A stretch of DNA of 64,000 nt. Origin: Streptomyces sp. SID8352. GTDB lineage: Bacteria > Actinomycetota > Actinomycetes > Streptomycetales > Streptomycetaceae. The translations under genes were made by a program, and so were the position numbers. Shown one piece after another: positions 1 through 9,860 of the stretch (the stretch's first letter is position 1; each line of letters begins with the position of its first letter). The stretch spans positions 1-64,000 of the forward strand of contig NZ_WWGX01000047.1 in the NCBI RefSeq assembly GCF_009862265.1, written 5' to 3'. The notes under the pieces were generated by a model. That model was not told where the DNA came from and ran no database searches. It saw only the letters and a list, made by a program, of their open reading frames with translations.

Positions 1-708
1 CTTGCCGAGGTACATGACCGCGACGCGTTCGGAGAAGTGGCGGACGACGGCGAGGTCGTGGGCGATGAAGACGAAGGCGATGCCGAGTTCGCGCTGGACC
101 TTCTGGAGGAGGTTGACGACCTGGGCCTGGATGGAGACGTCCAGGGCGGAGACGGGTTCGTCGGCGACGATCAGCTTGGGTTCCAGGGCCAGGGCGCGGG
201 CCACGCCGATACGCTGGCGCTGGCCGCCGGAGAACTCGTGCGGGAACCGGTTGTAGTGCTCGGGGTTGAGGCCCACGATCTCCAGCAGTTCCCGGACCCG
301 GTTCTCCCGGCCCCCGGGCGGGTCGATCCGGTTGATCTCCATCGGCCCGGAGATGATCTTGCCCACGGTCTGGCGCGGGTTGAGCGAGGCGTACGGGTCC
401 TGGAAGATCATCTGGATCTCGGACCGGATCGGCGCCAGCGCCCGCCGCTTCGCGTGGGTGATGTCCTGGCCCCGGTAGACGACCCTCCCGGCGGTGGGCT
501 CCAGCAGACGGGTGATCAGCCGGCCCGTGGTCGACTTGCCGCAGCCCGACTCGCCCACGAGGCCCAGGCTCTCGCCCTCGTGCACCTGGAAGTCCAGGCC
601 GTCCACGGCGCGGACGGCGCCGACGGTGCGCGGTATCGGGAAGCCGCCCTTGATGGGGAAGTGCTTGGTCAGACCGCTGACGTCCAGGAGCGGTTGTGCG
701 TTGCTCAT
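1..708 (-). CDS. bldKE: Oligopeptide ABC transporter ATP-binding protein, BldKE/OppF type (3' end outside window)
   Basis: Cytoplasmic ATPase subunit that would power an oligopeptide importer together with BldKD. The visible 236 residues hold Walker [10 protein letters not shown] (52-60), the Q-loop FQDPYASLNP (about 102-111), the signature SGGQR (160-164), Walker B with VADEP (181-185) and the switch His (217). The ATG at 708 lies 27 bp past the bldKD stop, so it is last in the operon bldKA-B-C-D-E, transcribed right to left. The C-terminal third lies beyond base 1. The family is certain; the bldKE name rests on gene order matching the bldK locus of Streptomyces coelicolor, whose importer is needed for aerial growth. 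Confidence 0.93.
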   Translation of the reverse strand, partial: MSNAQPLLDVSGLTKHFPIKGGFPIPRTVGAVRAVDGLDFQVHEGESLGLVGESGCGKSTTGRLITRLLEPTAGRVVYRGQDITHAKRRALAPIRSEIQMIFQDPYASLNPRQTVGKIISGPMEINRIDPPGGRENRVRELLEIVGLNPEHYNRFPHEFSGGQRQRIGVARALALEPKLIVADEPVSALDVSIQAQVVNLLQKVQRELGIAFVFIAHDLAVVRHFSERVAVMYLGK

Positions 709-735
709 GATTGGTGAAGTCCCGTCTCTTGTACG

Positions 736-1773
736 TCAGTTGTGCCGGGTACCGGCGAAGTCGGCGAACAGCTCCGAACGCTGCTCCTTGGGCAGGTGAC
801 AGGCGGAACCCCGGCCGTCGACCACCTCCAGCACCGGGCTCTCACCGGAGCACAGACCGCCGGGGACCTTCTCGGCGAAGGCGCACCGGGGGTGGAAGCG
901 GCAGCCGGAGGGCGGGTTGAGCAGCGAGGGCGGGGAGCCCGGGATCGGGGACAGCGGCACGTCGACCGGTCCGTCCAGGCTCGGCATGGAGTTCATCAGG
1001 CCCAGCGTGTAGGGGTGCTGCGGGGTGCGCAGCACCTCCTCCTTGGTGCCGCGCTCCACGCACCGGCCGCCGTACATGACCAGCACGTCGTCCGCGATGT
1101 CGGCGATGACGCCGAGGTCGTGGGTGATGAAGATGATGGCGGTGCCGAACTCCTGCTGGAGGTCCTTGAGCAGGTCCATGATCTGCGCCTGGACGGTCAC
1201 GTCGAGCGCGGTGGTCGGCTCGTCCGCGATCAGCAGCTCGGGGTCGCAGACCAGCGCCATGGCGATCATCGCGCGCTGGCGCATACCCCCGGAGAACTGG
1301 TGCGGGTAGTCGTCGACGCGGACGTCGGGCTGCGGGATGCCCACCCGGCGCAGCATCTCGATGGCCCGGTGCCGGGCCTCCAGCCGGGACGCGCCGGTGT
1401 GCTTGCGGTACGTCTCGCTGATCTGCTTGCCGATGGTGTGGTACGGCGACAGCGAGGCCAGCGCGTCCTGGAAGATCATGGACATCTTGTTGCCGCGCAG
1501 CCGCTCCAGCTGCCGCTCGGAGGTGGCGAGCAGGTCCTGGCCGTCGAGGACGATCTCCCCGTCGATCCGGGTGCGGTCCCGGTCGTGCAGACCCAGGATC
1601 GTCAGGTTGGTGACCGACTTGCCGGAGCCCGACTCACCCACGATGCCGAGCGTCTTGCCCTTGGCGAGGTCGAAGGTGAGCCCGTCGACGGCCTTGACGA
1701 TGCCGTCCTCGGTGGAGAAGTGGACCCTGAGGTCCCGGATGGAGAGGAAGGGCTGCTGTTCGGTGCTCGTCAC
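736..1773 (-). CDS. bldKD: Oligopeptide ABC transporter ATP-binding protein, BldKD/OppD type
   Basis: A 345-residue ATPase of the OppD/DppD family. Walker [10 protein letters not shown] is at 46-54, the Q-loop [10 protein letters not shown] at about 101-110, the signature SGGMRQR at 161-167, Walker B LIADEP at 181-186, and the switch-region THDLG near 218. The C-terminal oligopeptide-transporter domain has its usual cysteines in GCRFHPRC and a later CSGE. It lies 73 bp after the permease bldKC and is followed closely by the second ATPase, so the two nucleotide-binding subunits are almost certainly co-translated as a pair. The ATG start gives the normal family length. Confidence 0.95.
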   Translation of the reverse strand: MTSTEQQPFLSIRDLRVHFSTEDGIVKAVDGLTFDLAKGKTLGIVGESGSGKSVTNLTILGLHDRDRTRIDGEIVLDGQDLLATSERQLERLRGNKMSMIFQDALASLSPYHTIGKQISETYRKHTGASRLEARHRAIEMLRRVGIPQPDVRVDDYPHQFSGGMRQRAMIAMALVCDPELLIADEPTTALDVTVQAQIMDLLKDLQQEFGTAIIFITHDLGVIADIADDVLVMYGGRCVERGTKEEVLRTPQHPYTLGLMNSMPSLDGPVDVPLSPIPGSPPSLLNPPSGCRFHPRCAFAEKVPGGLCSGESPVLEVVDGRGSACHLPKEQRSELFADFAGTRHN

Positions 1774-1846
1774 GGGGACGCTCCAGAGGTGATGCGGGGG
1801 TCGCCGGGGTGGGGGCGGTGGGGAGGACTGGCGGCTGCGACCGGGA

Positions 1847-2827
1847 TCAGGCGAGCCGGATCCGCGGGTCGATGAGGGCGTAGACGGCGTCGACGACGAT
1901 GTTGGACAGCACGATCGCGGTGGCGGCCAGCATGGTGACGCCGAGCTGCATGGGCAGGTCGCTCTTGTCCACGGCCTGGAGCGCCAGTCGTCCGATGCCC
2001 GGGAGGGAGAAGACGGACTCGGTGATGATGGCGCCGCCGATCAGGACACCGAGGTCGATGCCGAAGATCGTGACGATCGGTCCCATCGCACCGCGCCAGG
2101 CGAACCGGAAGAAGACGTTGGGTCCGGACAGGCCCTTGGCCCGCGCGGTCCGCACGTAGTCCTCGTTGAGCTGTTCCACCAACTGGGAGCGCGTCATACG
2201 GGTGTAGTTGGCGGTGAAGATGATCGACAGCGTCATCCAGGGCAGCAGCAGTCCCGAGAACCAACTGGTGGGGCTCTGGGAGAAGGGTGTCCACGACGGC
2301 TGGCTGAGCAGGTCGAGCTGCGACACGAAGAAGTACATGGCGACGTAGCCGACGAAGTAGATCTGGAGGGAAGAGCCCAGCAGGGAGACCGAGCTGGCGA
2401 ACTTGTCCAGGAACTTGCCCTGCTTGAGGGCGGCCAGCATGCCCGCGCCGATGCCGATGAGCACGAAGAAGACGGCGGCACCGAAGGCCAGCGACAGCGT
2501 CGTGGGCAGCCGGTCCATGATCGTGCCGAGGACGGGCTCGCTGTTGGCGAAGGAGTAGCCCAGGCAGGGAGCGTCGCAGAAGCCGGCGCTGCCGTAGTCG
2601 CGGCCGACGAAGAAGCCCACCAGCCAGTGCCAGTACTGCATGATGATGGACTCGTCGATGCCCAGGTTCTTCCGGATCTGCTCCAGATTCTCCGGCGAGC
2701 AGTTCTTGCCGCAGGACATCATGGCAGGGTCACGCGGGATTGCGTAGAAGAGCCAGAAAGTGACGGCGCTGATGATCAGCAGGATCACCACGGCGCCGGA
2801 GACTCGGCGGGCTAGGAAGCGGAGCAT
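1847..2827 (-). CDS. bldKC: Oligopeptide ABC transporter permease, BldKC/DppB type
   Basis: A 326-residue inner-membrane permease of the DppB/OppB family, with about six hydrophobic segments. The first is at residues 10-31, and the EAA-loop region around RTARAKGLSG sits two-thirds of the way through, ending in IDPRIRLA. An insert between TM1 and TM2 contains four cysteines (CGKNC and CDAPC), which would lie outside the membrane. It follows the binding-protein gene after about 106 bp containing a strong stem-loop, which may lower permease expression relative to the binding protein. Confidence 0.95.
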   Translation of the reverse strand: MLRFLARRVSGAVVILLIISAVTFWLFYAIPRDPAMMSCGKNCSPENLEQIRKNLGIDESIIMQYWHWLVGFFVGRDYGSAGFCDAPCLGYSFANSEPVLGTIMDRLPTTLSLAFGAAVFFVLIGIGAGMLAALKQGKFLDKFASSVSLLGSSLQIYFVGYVAMYFFVSQLDLLSQPSWTPFSQSPTSWFSGLLLPWMTLSIIFTANYTRMTRSQLVEQLNEDYVRTARAKGLSGPNVFFRFAWRGAMGPIVTIFGIDLGVLIGGAIITESVFSLPGIGRLALQAVDKSDLPMQLGVTMLAATAIVLSNIVVDAVYALIDPRIRLA

Positions 2828-2886
2828 GAGGGCGTGACTTTCCGGACGGGGCGCCGTCGCCAGGGGTGGAGGGGGGTGGGCCCGAA

Positions 2887-2917
2887 GGGGGCGGCCGTGT
2901 GGATGGTGGCCGCCCCC
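2887..2917 (-). terminator. Perfect 10-bp GC stem-loop between bldKB and bldKC
   Basis: GGGGGCGGCC (2887-2896) pairs perfectly with GGCCGCCCCC (2908-2917) around an 11-nt loop. No T-run follows on either strand, which is common for Streptomyces stems. It sits 17 bp after the bldKB stop inside the operon, where it could act as a partial terminator or as an mRNA 3' end stabiliser so that binding protein exceeds the downstream subunits. Confidence 0.7.
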
Positions 2918-2933
2918 GAGGGATCGTACGCGC

Positions 2934-4697
2934 CTACTTCTTCAGGTAGAGCTGGCAGAGCGCGATGCAGGTGTTGCCGTTGTCGAAGACGACGTTGCCG
3001 ACCTTCGATCCGTACATCCAGTTGCGGATCGAGTGGTAGTCGGGAACGACGGCCGCCAGCTCCATGATCTGGCGGTCGACGGCGCCCCAGGCCTTGTTGG
3101 CCTGCTCCGGGTCCTCGATCTTGGAGGCGGCGTTGATGGCGCGGTTCACACCGGCGTCGTCGAGCTGGGCGTAGTTGCTGCGGCCGTCGCCGATGTTCTC
3201 ACCGCTCCAGCAGGGGTAGAACACGGAGTAGCCGTTCGGCCAGTCCGGGCTCCAGCCGGCGGCGAACAGGTCGAAGCCGTTGTCGACCTTGCCGATCTGG
3301 GTGTAGAAGGTCGACTTGTCGACCTGCTTGTTGACGACCTGGAAGCCGGCCGCCTCCAGGGCGTTCTTGATCGCGACGGCGGACTTCACCGAGTTCTCGG
3401 ACTGCTGGTAGGCGATGACCAGCTTCTGGCCCTCGGCGCCGGCCTCCTTCAGCAGCTCCTTGGCCTTGGCCGGGTCGCCACCGGGCTTCTTGGTGACGCC
3501 GTACAGGTCGAACTTGGTGTAGCCGGGGGTCACCGGGCTGAGGACCGTGGTGGCCAGCTCGCTGGTGGAGGCGCCGCCGCGGATCGTCTGCAGCTGCTGG
3601 TGCGGCCACGCCCAGTTGATCGCCTGGCGGACCTTGACGTCCTTGATCCGGGTGGTGTTGATCGGCCAGTAGTAGGTGACCGTGTCGACCACGGTGAGGA
3701 CGCGCTTCTTCAGCTCCGCGTTGGTGAGGACCTGGGCGATGCGCTGCGGGGCGACCTCGTTGAAGATCGACATCGTGTACTGGTCGTTGTCCCGGTCCGC
3801 CATGTAGCGGTCGGTGGACGCGATCAGCTCGTAGCCGAACTGGAAGACGAACTTGTCCGGGTACGCGTTGCGGATCGGGTCCGTCTTCGCGTCCCAGTGC
3901 TCGTTGCGCACGTAGGTGAGCGACTTGCCGATGCTGCGGGCGCCGATCTTGTAGGGGCCGCAGGAGAACGGGCGCTTGTCGTACTTCTCCTTGGTGTCGT
4001 GCTTCTGGGGCACCAGGGAGAAGCCGCGCATGGCCAGCGTGAAGTTGAAGTCGGCGCGGGCCTCGTTCAGGCGGAAGGTGATGGTCTTGCCGTCGATCTC
4101 GATGGAGTCGAGGTGCTTGCCCTCGTACGGGCCCTTGTACTTGTCGCCGCCGACGAGGAACTGCTGCACGTAGCGCGGGCCCTCGGTGATGAACGACGCG
4201 AAGAGGCGCTCGAAGGAGTGGCGGACGTCATCCATCGTGACGTCGGAGCCGTCCTCCCACTTCAGCCCGTCCTTGATGGTGAAGGACCAGGTCTTGCCGC
4301 CGTCCTTCATGGTGCCGGCGTCCGTGGCGGCGTCGCCGACCAGGGTGGTGCCGCCCTTGCCGTCCAGCTTGTAGCCGGTCAGACCGCGCATGATCGGCAC
4401 GGTGATGGCGCCCGTGGTGGAGACGTAGATCTGCGCCGGGTCCAGGTGGTCCATGTCGAACTGGTCGAGCGAGTAGACCGTGCCGCCCTTGACGGCGTCC
4501 GGGACGGCCGGGGCCGGGCCGGTCGAGTCGGCCTTGGTGCCGACCAGGATCTCCGTGGTCTTGCTGCCGCTGACCTTGGGCGCGTTGTTGCGGGAGCCGC
4601 CGCTCTTGTTGTCGCTGCCGCCGCAGGCGGTCAGCACAGAGGACGAGGCCGCGACGACACCCGTCGCGACGAGGAAGTTTCTGCGGGAGAAGGACAT
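2934..4697 (-). CDS. bldKB: Oligopeptide-binding lipoprotein, BldKB type
   Basis: A 587-residue extracellular solute-binding lipoprotein (SBP family 5). The N-terminus has a twin-arginine-like motif SRRNFL (4-9), a hydrophobic stretch and the lipobox LTAC with lipid cysteine 25, followed by a Gly/Ser/Asn linker. The mature part has the family 5 layout, including the QFDMDHLDPAQI segment and the ERLFASF region. It should capture peptides outside the cell and pass them to the BldKA/BldKC permease. It is the second gene of the operon, 75 bp after bldKA. That position (permease, binding protein, permease, two ATPases) is the bldK order of S. coelicolor. A Tat plus lipobox signal suggests export already folded. 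Confidence 0.93.
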   Translation of the reverse strand: MSFSRRNFLVATGVVAASSSVLTACGGSDNKSGGSRNNAPKVSGSKTTEILVGTKADSTGPAPAVPDAVKGGTVYSLDQFDMDHLDPAQIYVSTTGAITVPIMRGLTGYKLDGKGGTTLVGDAATDAGTMKDGGKTWSFTIKDGLKWEDGSDVTMDDVRHSFERLFASFITEGPRYVQQFLVGGDKYKGPYEGKHLDSIEIDGKTITFRLNEARADFNFTLAMRGFSLVPQKHDTKEKYDKRPFSCGPYKIGARSIGKSLTYVRNEHWDAKTDPIRNAYPDKFVFQFGYELIASTDRYMADRDNDQYTMSIFNEVAPQRIAQVLTNAELKKRVLTVVDTVTYYWPINTTRIKDVKVRQAINWAWPHQQLQTIRGGASTSELATTVLSPVTPGYTKFDLYGVTKKPGGDPAKAKELLKEAGAEGQKLVIAYQQSENSVKSAVAIKNALEAAGFQVVNKQVDKSTFYTQIGKVDNGFDLFAAGWSPDWPNGYSVFYPCWSGENIGDGRSNYAQLDDAGVNRAINAASKIEDPEQANKAWGAVDRQIMELAAVVPDYHSIRNWMYGSKVGNVVFDNGNTCIALCQLYLKK

Positions 4698-4772
4698 GGT
4701 GAACCTACCAAGGGTGGTCAGCGGGACGGAGGGCCGGCCGGACTCCTGTGTTCGGACCGGAGGCGGAACGGA

Positions 4773-5801
4773 TCAGCGCTTGGACTTCGGGTCGAGTGCG
4801 TCGCGCACCGAGTCGCCGAGCAGGTTGAAGGCGAGAACGAAGATCACCATCGAGACGCCCGGGAAGAGCATGAAGGTCAGGTCCTCGGTGTAGAACTGGG
4901 CGCCTCGCTGGATCATGACTCCCCAGTCGGGGGTCGGGTCGATGATGCCGACACCGAGGAAGGCCAGACCCGCTTCCGCGGTCACGTAGGCCGGGAGCAT
5001 GAGCGTGGACTGGATGAGGATGGGTGTCCACAGGTTGGGCAGCAGTTCCTTGAAGACGATGCGCCACGGGGACGCGCCCGTGACCTTGGCCGCCTCGACG
5101 AACTCGCGCTCGCGCAGACCGAGCACCTGGCCGCGCAGCAGACGCGCGAGGGAGGCCCAGCCGAAGAAGGAGAGCACCAGGATGAGGGAGACGGCCCGCA
5201 GCGACGTGGGGACGTTCTCGTCGGCCGCGACGAAGAGGCCGTAGACGACCGGCATGAACGCGATGAAGAACAGCGTCGACGGGAAGGACAGCAGGATGTC
5301 GATGATCCGGCTGACGAAGTAGTCCGTCTTGCCGCCCAGGTAGCCCGCCGTGGTGCCGATGACGACGCCCACGAGCGTGGTGAGGAGGGTCGCGGTGACC
5401 GCGATGCCCAGGGAGGTGCGGATGCCGTAGAGCAGGAACGTGAAGACGTCCCGGCCGAGCTGGGGCTCGATGCCGAACCAGAACTCCGAGCTCATGCCGC
5501 CGTTGGGGCCGGCCGGGTAGGCGAAGGCGTCCAGCAGCTCGGGCCGGTCACTGGCGTACGTGGTGTACGGGTTCTTTCCGTACAGCTTGGCTATGAGGGG
5601 CGCCGCGAGCGCGATCACGAAGAAGAAGATCACGACGCAGGCACAGACGACACCCGCGCGGTCGCGCTTGAAGCGCTTCCAGGCCAGGCGCCCGGGGGAG
5701 CGGCTCTCGTTGCCCTGAGGGGTGGCGGGCGTGGGCGACTTGTCGACGCTCTCGTCGGTCACCTCTAGCGGGGCAGCCGCTGATGGAGTTGGGGGGGTCA
5801 T
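4773..5801 (-). CDS. bldKA: Oligopeptide ABC transporter permease, BldKA/DppC type
   Basis: A 342-residue DppC-type permease. A cytosolic N-terminal tail of about 45 residues leads into TM1 (about 47-70). The EAA loop lies near [12 protein letters not shown], and the protein ends with [12 protein letters not shown] as in many DppC proteins. It is the first gene of the leftward operon, its ATG preceded by a GGAGC ribosome site. It shares an intergenic promoter region of about 0.5 kb with the rightward peptide importer. Confidence 0.94.
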   Translation of the reverse strand: MTPPTPSAAAPLEVTDESVDKSPTPATPQGNESRSPGRLAWKRFKRDRAGVVCACVVIFFFVIALAAPLIAKLYGKNPYTTYASDRPELLDAFAYPAGPNGGMSSEFWFGIEPQLGRDVFTFLLYGIRTSLGIAVTATLLTTLVGVVIGTTAGYLGGKTDYFVSRIIDILLSFPSTLFFIAFMPVVYGLFVAADENVPTSLRAVSLILVLSFFGWASLARLLRGQVLGLREREFVEAAKVTGASPWRIVFKELLPNLWTPILIQSTLMLPAYVTAEAGLAFLGVGIIDPTPDWGVMIQRGAQFYTEDLTFMLFPGVSMVIFVLAFNLLGDSVRDALDPKSKR

Positions 5802-6313
5802 GGTGCTCCTGGCCCAAGGGAGGGTCTGATGACTCCGCAGGGCGTCCCCCTACGGGCTACGCCGGACTTTTTCAACGCAATTCGTTCAAGGTCAATAAAA
5901 ACTGGTTCGAGTTGACGCTCTCTTTACCTTCTTTGCCTCGCCTTTGCCATTCCGTAGTTGGGTGGGTAGCGCGCCGTGATCGATCCGTGCTTTACAACGG
6001 ACTAATTGCACGAAACGGGCAACAGGTTCGTTATCCGGACGCCGGGTTGTCGGAATGCGTACACCGAACGGTCGAAATCCAACGGTTCCGCATCGCTTCC
6101 CGAAGATCGGTTGCGCACCCGTTCATGATCCACCGTCACCGTTCACGCGAACGTGTGATAGGGGAGCCCCTCGTGCCCTGTGGCGGAGTGTGGGGTTCCT
6201 CCAAAGGGGGGCATGCGGGTGCGGAATGCCGTACTTGCCCCGATATTGGCCGGTAATGGATCAGCGGACGATCCGGACGGGTCCTCGGACGCGTCGGGGC
6301 AAGGAGGCATTCC
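5802..6313. promoter_or_regulatory. Divergent promoter region between two peptide-import operons
   Basis: A 512-bp spacer without a convincing gene. Bases 5866-6030 are strikingly AT-rich for this genome, which suits promoters and regulator sites for the leftward bldK-like operon. On the minus strand TTGACC (complement of 5890-5895) stands 18 bp before a weak AAAAGT; this is only a tentative promoter. A good ribosome site, AAGGAGG, lies just before the rightward start at 6314. I could not define operators by eye. Confidence 0.5.
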
Positions 6314-7945
6314 ATGCGCGGAGCCACGCAGGCCAAATGGACCGCCGTCGCGGCGGCGGTGGCACTCGCGGCGACGGCCTGCGGAGGCGGCGGCGGGAGC
6401 GGCGGCGGGGACGGCGGCTCGGTGCTCAGCTCCTCCTGGGGCGACCCGCAGAACCCGCTGGAACCGGCCAACACCAACGAGGTGCAGGGCGGCAAGGTCC
6501 TCGACATGGTCTTCCGGGGCCTGAAGCGCTACGACCCCGAGACCGGCGAGGCCAAGAACATGCTCGCCGAGAAGATCGACAGCACCGACTCCGAGAACTA
6601 CACCGTCACCGTCAAGGACGGCTGGACCTTCAGCAACGGCGAGAAGGTCACCGCCGCCTCCTTCGTGGACGCCTGGAACTACGGCGCCAGCCTGAAGAAC
6701 AACCAGCGCAACGCGTACTTCTTCGGCTACATCGACGGGTACGACCAGGTCCACCCCGAGGACGGCAGCGCGCAGACCGCCGACACGCTCTCCGGGCTGA
6801 AGGTGACCGGGGACCGCACCTTCACGGTCAGGCTCAACCAGAAGTTCTCCAGCTTCCCCGACACGCTCGGCTACTCCGCCTTCGCACCCCTGCCCAAGGC
6901 GTTCTTCGACGACCACGCGGCCTGGCTGAAGAAGCCGGTCGGCAACGGGCCGTACAAGATCGACAGCTACACCCGCGGCTCCCAGATGTCCCTGCGGACC
7001 TGGAGCGACTACCCCGGCGACGACAAGGCGCAGAACGGCGGCGTCGACCTCAAGGTCTACACCGACAACAACACCGCCTACACCGACCTGATGGCCGGCA
7101 ACCTCGACCTCGTCGACGACATCCCCGCGGCCCAGCTCAAGAACGTCAAGAAGGACCTCGGGAACCGCTACATCAACACCCCGGCCGGCATCATCCAGAC
7201 CCTCGCGTTCCCCTTCTACGACAGCGGCTGGAACCAGCCCGGCTCCGTGAAGGTCCGCCAGGGCCTGTCCATGGCGATCAACCGCGAGCAGATCACCGAC
7301 ACGATCTTCCAGAACACCCGCACCCCGGCCACCGACTGGACCTCGCCGGTCCTGGGCAAGGACGGCGGGTTCAAGGAGGGGCTGTGCGGCAAGTGGTGCG
7401 AGTACCACCCCGACGAGGCCAAGAAGCTGGTCACGGAGGGCGGCGGGCTCCCCGGCGGCCAGGTCCGGATCACCTACAACGCCGACACCGGCTCCCACAA
7501 GCAGTGGGTGGACGCGGTCTGCAACTCGATCAACAACGCCCTGGGCAACGACCGCGCCTGCGTCGGCAACCCCGTCGGCACCTTCGCGGACTTCCGCAAC
7601 CAGATCACCGACCAGAAGATGAACGGTCCCTTCCGGGCCGGCTGGCAGATGGACTACCCGCTCATCCAGAACTTCCTCCAGCCGCTGTACTACACCAACG
7701 CCTCCTCCAACGACGGCAAGTGGTCCAGCAGCGAGTTCGACGGCCTCGTCGACAAGGCCAACGGGCAGACCGACACCGCCGAGGCCGTGAAGACCTTCCA
7801 GCAGGCCGAGGGGGTCCTCAGGGACCAGATGGGCGCCATCCCGCTCTGGTACCAGAACGGCAGCGCCGGCTACTCGCAGCGGCTGTCCGGCGTCAAGCTC
7901 AACCCGTTCAGCGTCCCGGTCTACAACGAGATCAAGGTCAGCTGA
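6314..7945 (+). CDS. Peptide ABC transporter substrate-binding lipoprotein
   Basis: A 543-residue SBP family 5 lipoprotein. The signal peptide ends in a lipobox with ATAC and lipid cysteine 23, followed by a Gly-rich linker. Characteristic segments are WGDPQNPLEPANTNEV near the mature N-terminus and SFVDAWNYGASLKNNQ. It is the first gene of a five-gene operon on the plus strand with an AAGGAGG ribosome site 6-8 nt before the ATG, and the downstream permease starts 9 bp after its stop. It is a different subfamily from the BldKB-like protein at 2934-4697, so the two importers are not a recent duplication. Substrate unknown, probably oligopeptides. Confidence 0.94.
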   Translation: MRGATQAKWTAVAAAVALAATACGGGGGSGGGDGGSVLSSSWGDPQNPLEPANTNEVQGGKVLDMVFRGLKRYDPETGEAKNMLAEKIDSTDSENYTVTVKDGWTFSNGEKVTAASFVDAWNYGASLKNNQRNAYFFGYIDGYDQVHPEDGSAQTADTLSGLKVTGDRTFTVRLNQKFSSFPDTLGYSAFAPLPKAFFDDHAAWLKKPVGNGPYKIDSYTRGSQMSLRTWSDYPGDDKAQNGGVDLKVYTDNNTAYTDLMAGNLDLVDDIPAAQLKNVKKDLGNRYINTPAGIIQTLAFPFYDSGWNQPGSVKVRQGLSMAINREQITDTIFQNTRTPATDWTSPVLGKDGGFKEGLCGKWCEYHPDEAKKLVTEGGGLPGGQVRITYNADTGSHKQWVDAVCNSINNALGNDRACVGNPVGTFADFRNQITDQKMNGPFRAGWQMDYPLIQNFLQPLYYTNASSNDGKWSSSEFDGLVDKANGQTDTAEAVKTFQQAEGVLRDQMGAIPLWYQNGSAGYSQRLSGVKLNPFSVPVYNEIKVS

Positions 7946-7954
7946 GGGGGCGCC

Positions 7955-8878
7955 ATGGGACGGTACGTCGTCCGGCGGCTGCTCCAGATGATCCCGGTCT
8001 TCATCGGGGCCACGCTGCTGATCTTCCTGATGGTCAACGTGATGGGCGACCCCATCGCGGGCCTGTGCGGGGACCGGCAGTGCGACCCCGCGACCGCGGC
8101 GCAGCTCCGCCGGGAGTTCGGCCTCGACAAGCCGGTGTGGCAGCAATACCTCACCTACATGGGCAACGTCTTCACCGGTGACTTCGGCACGGCCTTCAAC
8201 GGCCAGCCCGTCACCGAGCTGATGGGCACCGCCTTCCCCGTCACCATCCGGCTGACCCTCGTGGCGATCCTCTTCGAGATCGTCGTCGGCATCGTCCTCG
8301 GCGTGGTCACCGGACTGCGCCGGGGCCGCCCCGTCGACACCGGGGTGCTGCTGCTGACCCTCGTCGTGATCTCCGTCCCCACCTTCGTCACCGGTCTGCT
8401 CCTCCAGCTCCTGCTCGGAGTCCAGTGGGGCTGGATCAACCCCGCCGTCTCCTCCTCGGCGCCGTTCGACGAGCTGATCGTCCCCGGGCTGGTCCTCGCC
8501 TCGGTCTCGCTCGCCTACGTGACCCGGCTGACCCGCACCTCCATCGCGGAGAACCGGCGCTCCGACTACGTCCGCACCGCCATCGCCAAGGGCCTGCCCC
8601 GGCACCGGGTCATCACCCGGCACCTGCTGCGCAACTCCCTGATCCCCGTGGTCACCTTCATCGGCACCGACATCGGCGCCCTGATGGGCGGCGCCATCGT
8701 CACGGAGCGGATCTTCAACATCCACGGCGTCGGCTACCAGCTCTACCAGGGCATCCTGCGCCAGAACACCCAGACCGTCGTCGGTTTCGTCACCGTCCTC
8801 GTCCTGGTCTTCCTGGTCGCCAACCTCGTCGTCGACCTCCTCTACGCCGTACTGGACCCGAGGATCCGCTATGCCTGA
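7955..8878 (+). CDS. Peptide ABC transporter permease (DppB type)
   Basis: A 307-residue inner-membrane permease: TM1 at about residues 10-30, an extracellular loop with a CGDRQC pair, then five more hydrophobic segments. The cytosolic EAA loop is near RTAIAKGLPRHR and the protein ends LDPRIRYA. Its 3' end overlaps the start of the next permease by 8 bp, indicating translational coupling of the two membrane subunits. Confidence 0.95.
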   Translation: MGRYVVRRLLQMIPVFIGATLLIFLMVNVMGDPIAGLCGDRQCDPATAAQLRREFGLDKPVWQQYLTYMGNVFTGDFGTAFNGQPVTELMGTAFPVTIRLTLVAILFEIVVGIVLGVVTGLRRGRPVDTGVLLLTLVVISVPTFVTGLLLQLLLGVQWGWINPAVSSSAPFDELIVPGLVLASVSLAYVTRLTRTSIAENRRSDYVRTAIAKGLPRHRVITRHLLRNSLIPVVTFIGTDIGALMGGAIVTERIFNIHGVGYQLYQGILRQNTQTVVGFVTVLVLVFLVANLVVDLLYAVLDPRIRYA

Positions 8879-9851
8879 GCAGCCCTACGAGCCCGAGCGC
8901 GCCATCGCCGGCACCGGCATGGGCGGCCAGATGGACCTCGGCGCCAGCGAGGCCACCACCCTGGAGAAGACCCCGGGCGGCCCGGAGGGCACCGGCCCCC
9001 AGGAGAAGCCGCGCAGCCTCTGGTCCGACGCCTGGCACGACCTGCGCCGCAATCCGGTCTTCATCGGCTCGGCGCTGGTCATCCTCTTCCTCGTCGTCAT
9101 CTCCGTCTGGCCCTCCCTGATCGCCTCCGGCAGCCCCCTCAAGTGCGACCTGGCCAAGGCCCAGCAGGGCTCCCAGCCCGGCCACCCCTTCGGCTTCGAC
9201 GGACAGGGCTGCGACGTCTACACCCGCACCGTCTACGGCGCCCGCACCTCGGTGGCCGTCGGCGTCCTCTCCACCCTCGGCGTCGCCCTCCTCGGCAGCG
9301 TCTTCGGCGGTCTGGCCGGCTTCTTCGGCGGGGCGGGCGACGCCGTGCTCTCCCGCATCACCGACATCTTCTTCGCCATCCCCGTCGTCCTCGGCGGACT
9401 CGTCCTGCTCTCCGTCATCACCAGCAACACCATCTGGCCGGTCATCGGCTTCATCGTGCTGCTCGGCTGGCCGCAGATCTCCCGCATCGCCCGCGGCTCG
9501 GTGATCACCGCCAAGCAGAACGACTACGTCCAGGCCGCCCGCGCCCTCGGCGCCTCCAACACCCGGCTGCTGCTGCGGCACATCGCGCCCAACGCCGTGG
9601 CCCCCGTCATCGTGGTGGCCACCATCGCGCTCGGCACCTACATCTCCCTGGAGGCGACGCTGTCCTTCCTCGGCGTCGGGCTGAAGCCGCCCAGCGTCTC
9701 CTGGGGCATCGACATCTCGGCCGCCTCCCCCTACATCCGCAACGCCCCGCACGCGCTGCTCTGGCCGTCGGGAGCGCTGGCCATCACCGTCCTCGCGTTC
9801 ATCATGCTCGGCGACGCGGTGCGCGACGCCCTCGACCCGAAGCTGAGGTGA
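8871..9851 (+). CDS. Peptide ABC transporter permease (DppC type)
   Basis: A 326-residue DppC-type permease. About 65 polar N-terminal residues precede TM1 (near NPVFIGSALVILFL). A short periplasmic segment contains two cysteines that could pair (KCDLAKA and GQGCDV). The EAA region is around YVQAARALGASN and the C-terminus is [10 protein letters not shown]. It overlaps the preceding permease gene by 8 bp and is followed after 9 bp by the ATPase gene. Confidence 0.95.
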   Translation: MPEQPYEPERAIAGTGMGGQMDLGASEATTLEKTPGGPEGTGPQEKPRSLWSDAWHDLRRNPVFIGSALVILFLVVISVWPSLIASGSPLKCDLAKAQQGSQPGHPFGFDGQGCDVYTRTVYGARTSVAVGVLSTLGVALLGSVFGGLAGFFGGAGDAVLSRITDIFFAIPVVLGGLVLLSVITSNTIWPVIGFIVLLGWPQISRIARGSVITAKQNDYVQAARALGASNTRLLLRHIAPNAVAPVIVVATIALGTYISLEATLSFLGVGLKPPSVSWGIDISAASPYIRNAPHALLWPSGALAITVLAFIMLGDAVRDALDPKLR

Positions 9852-9860
9852 GCCGCCGCC

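Noticed and set aside
3033-5768. A 2.7-kb open frame on the plus strand opposite the bldK-like genes
   Set aside because: It is the antisense shadow of genes with GC-rich third positions. The opposite strand has clear ABC-transporter motifs and this frame has none.
6143-8725. Long minus-strand open frame opposite the second importer
   Set aside because: Antisense to a binding protein and permease with recognisable motifs; composition shadow only.
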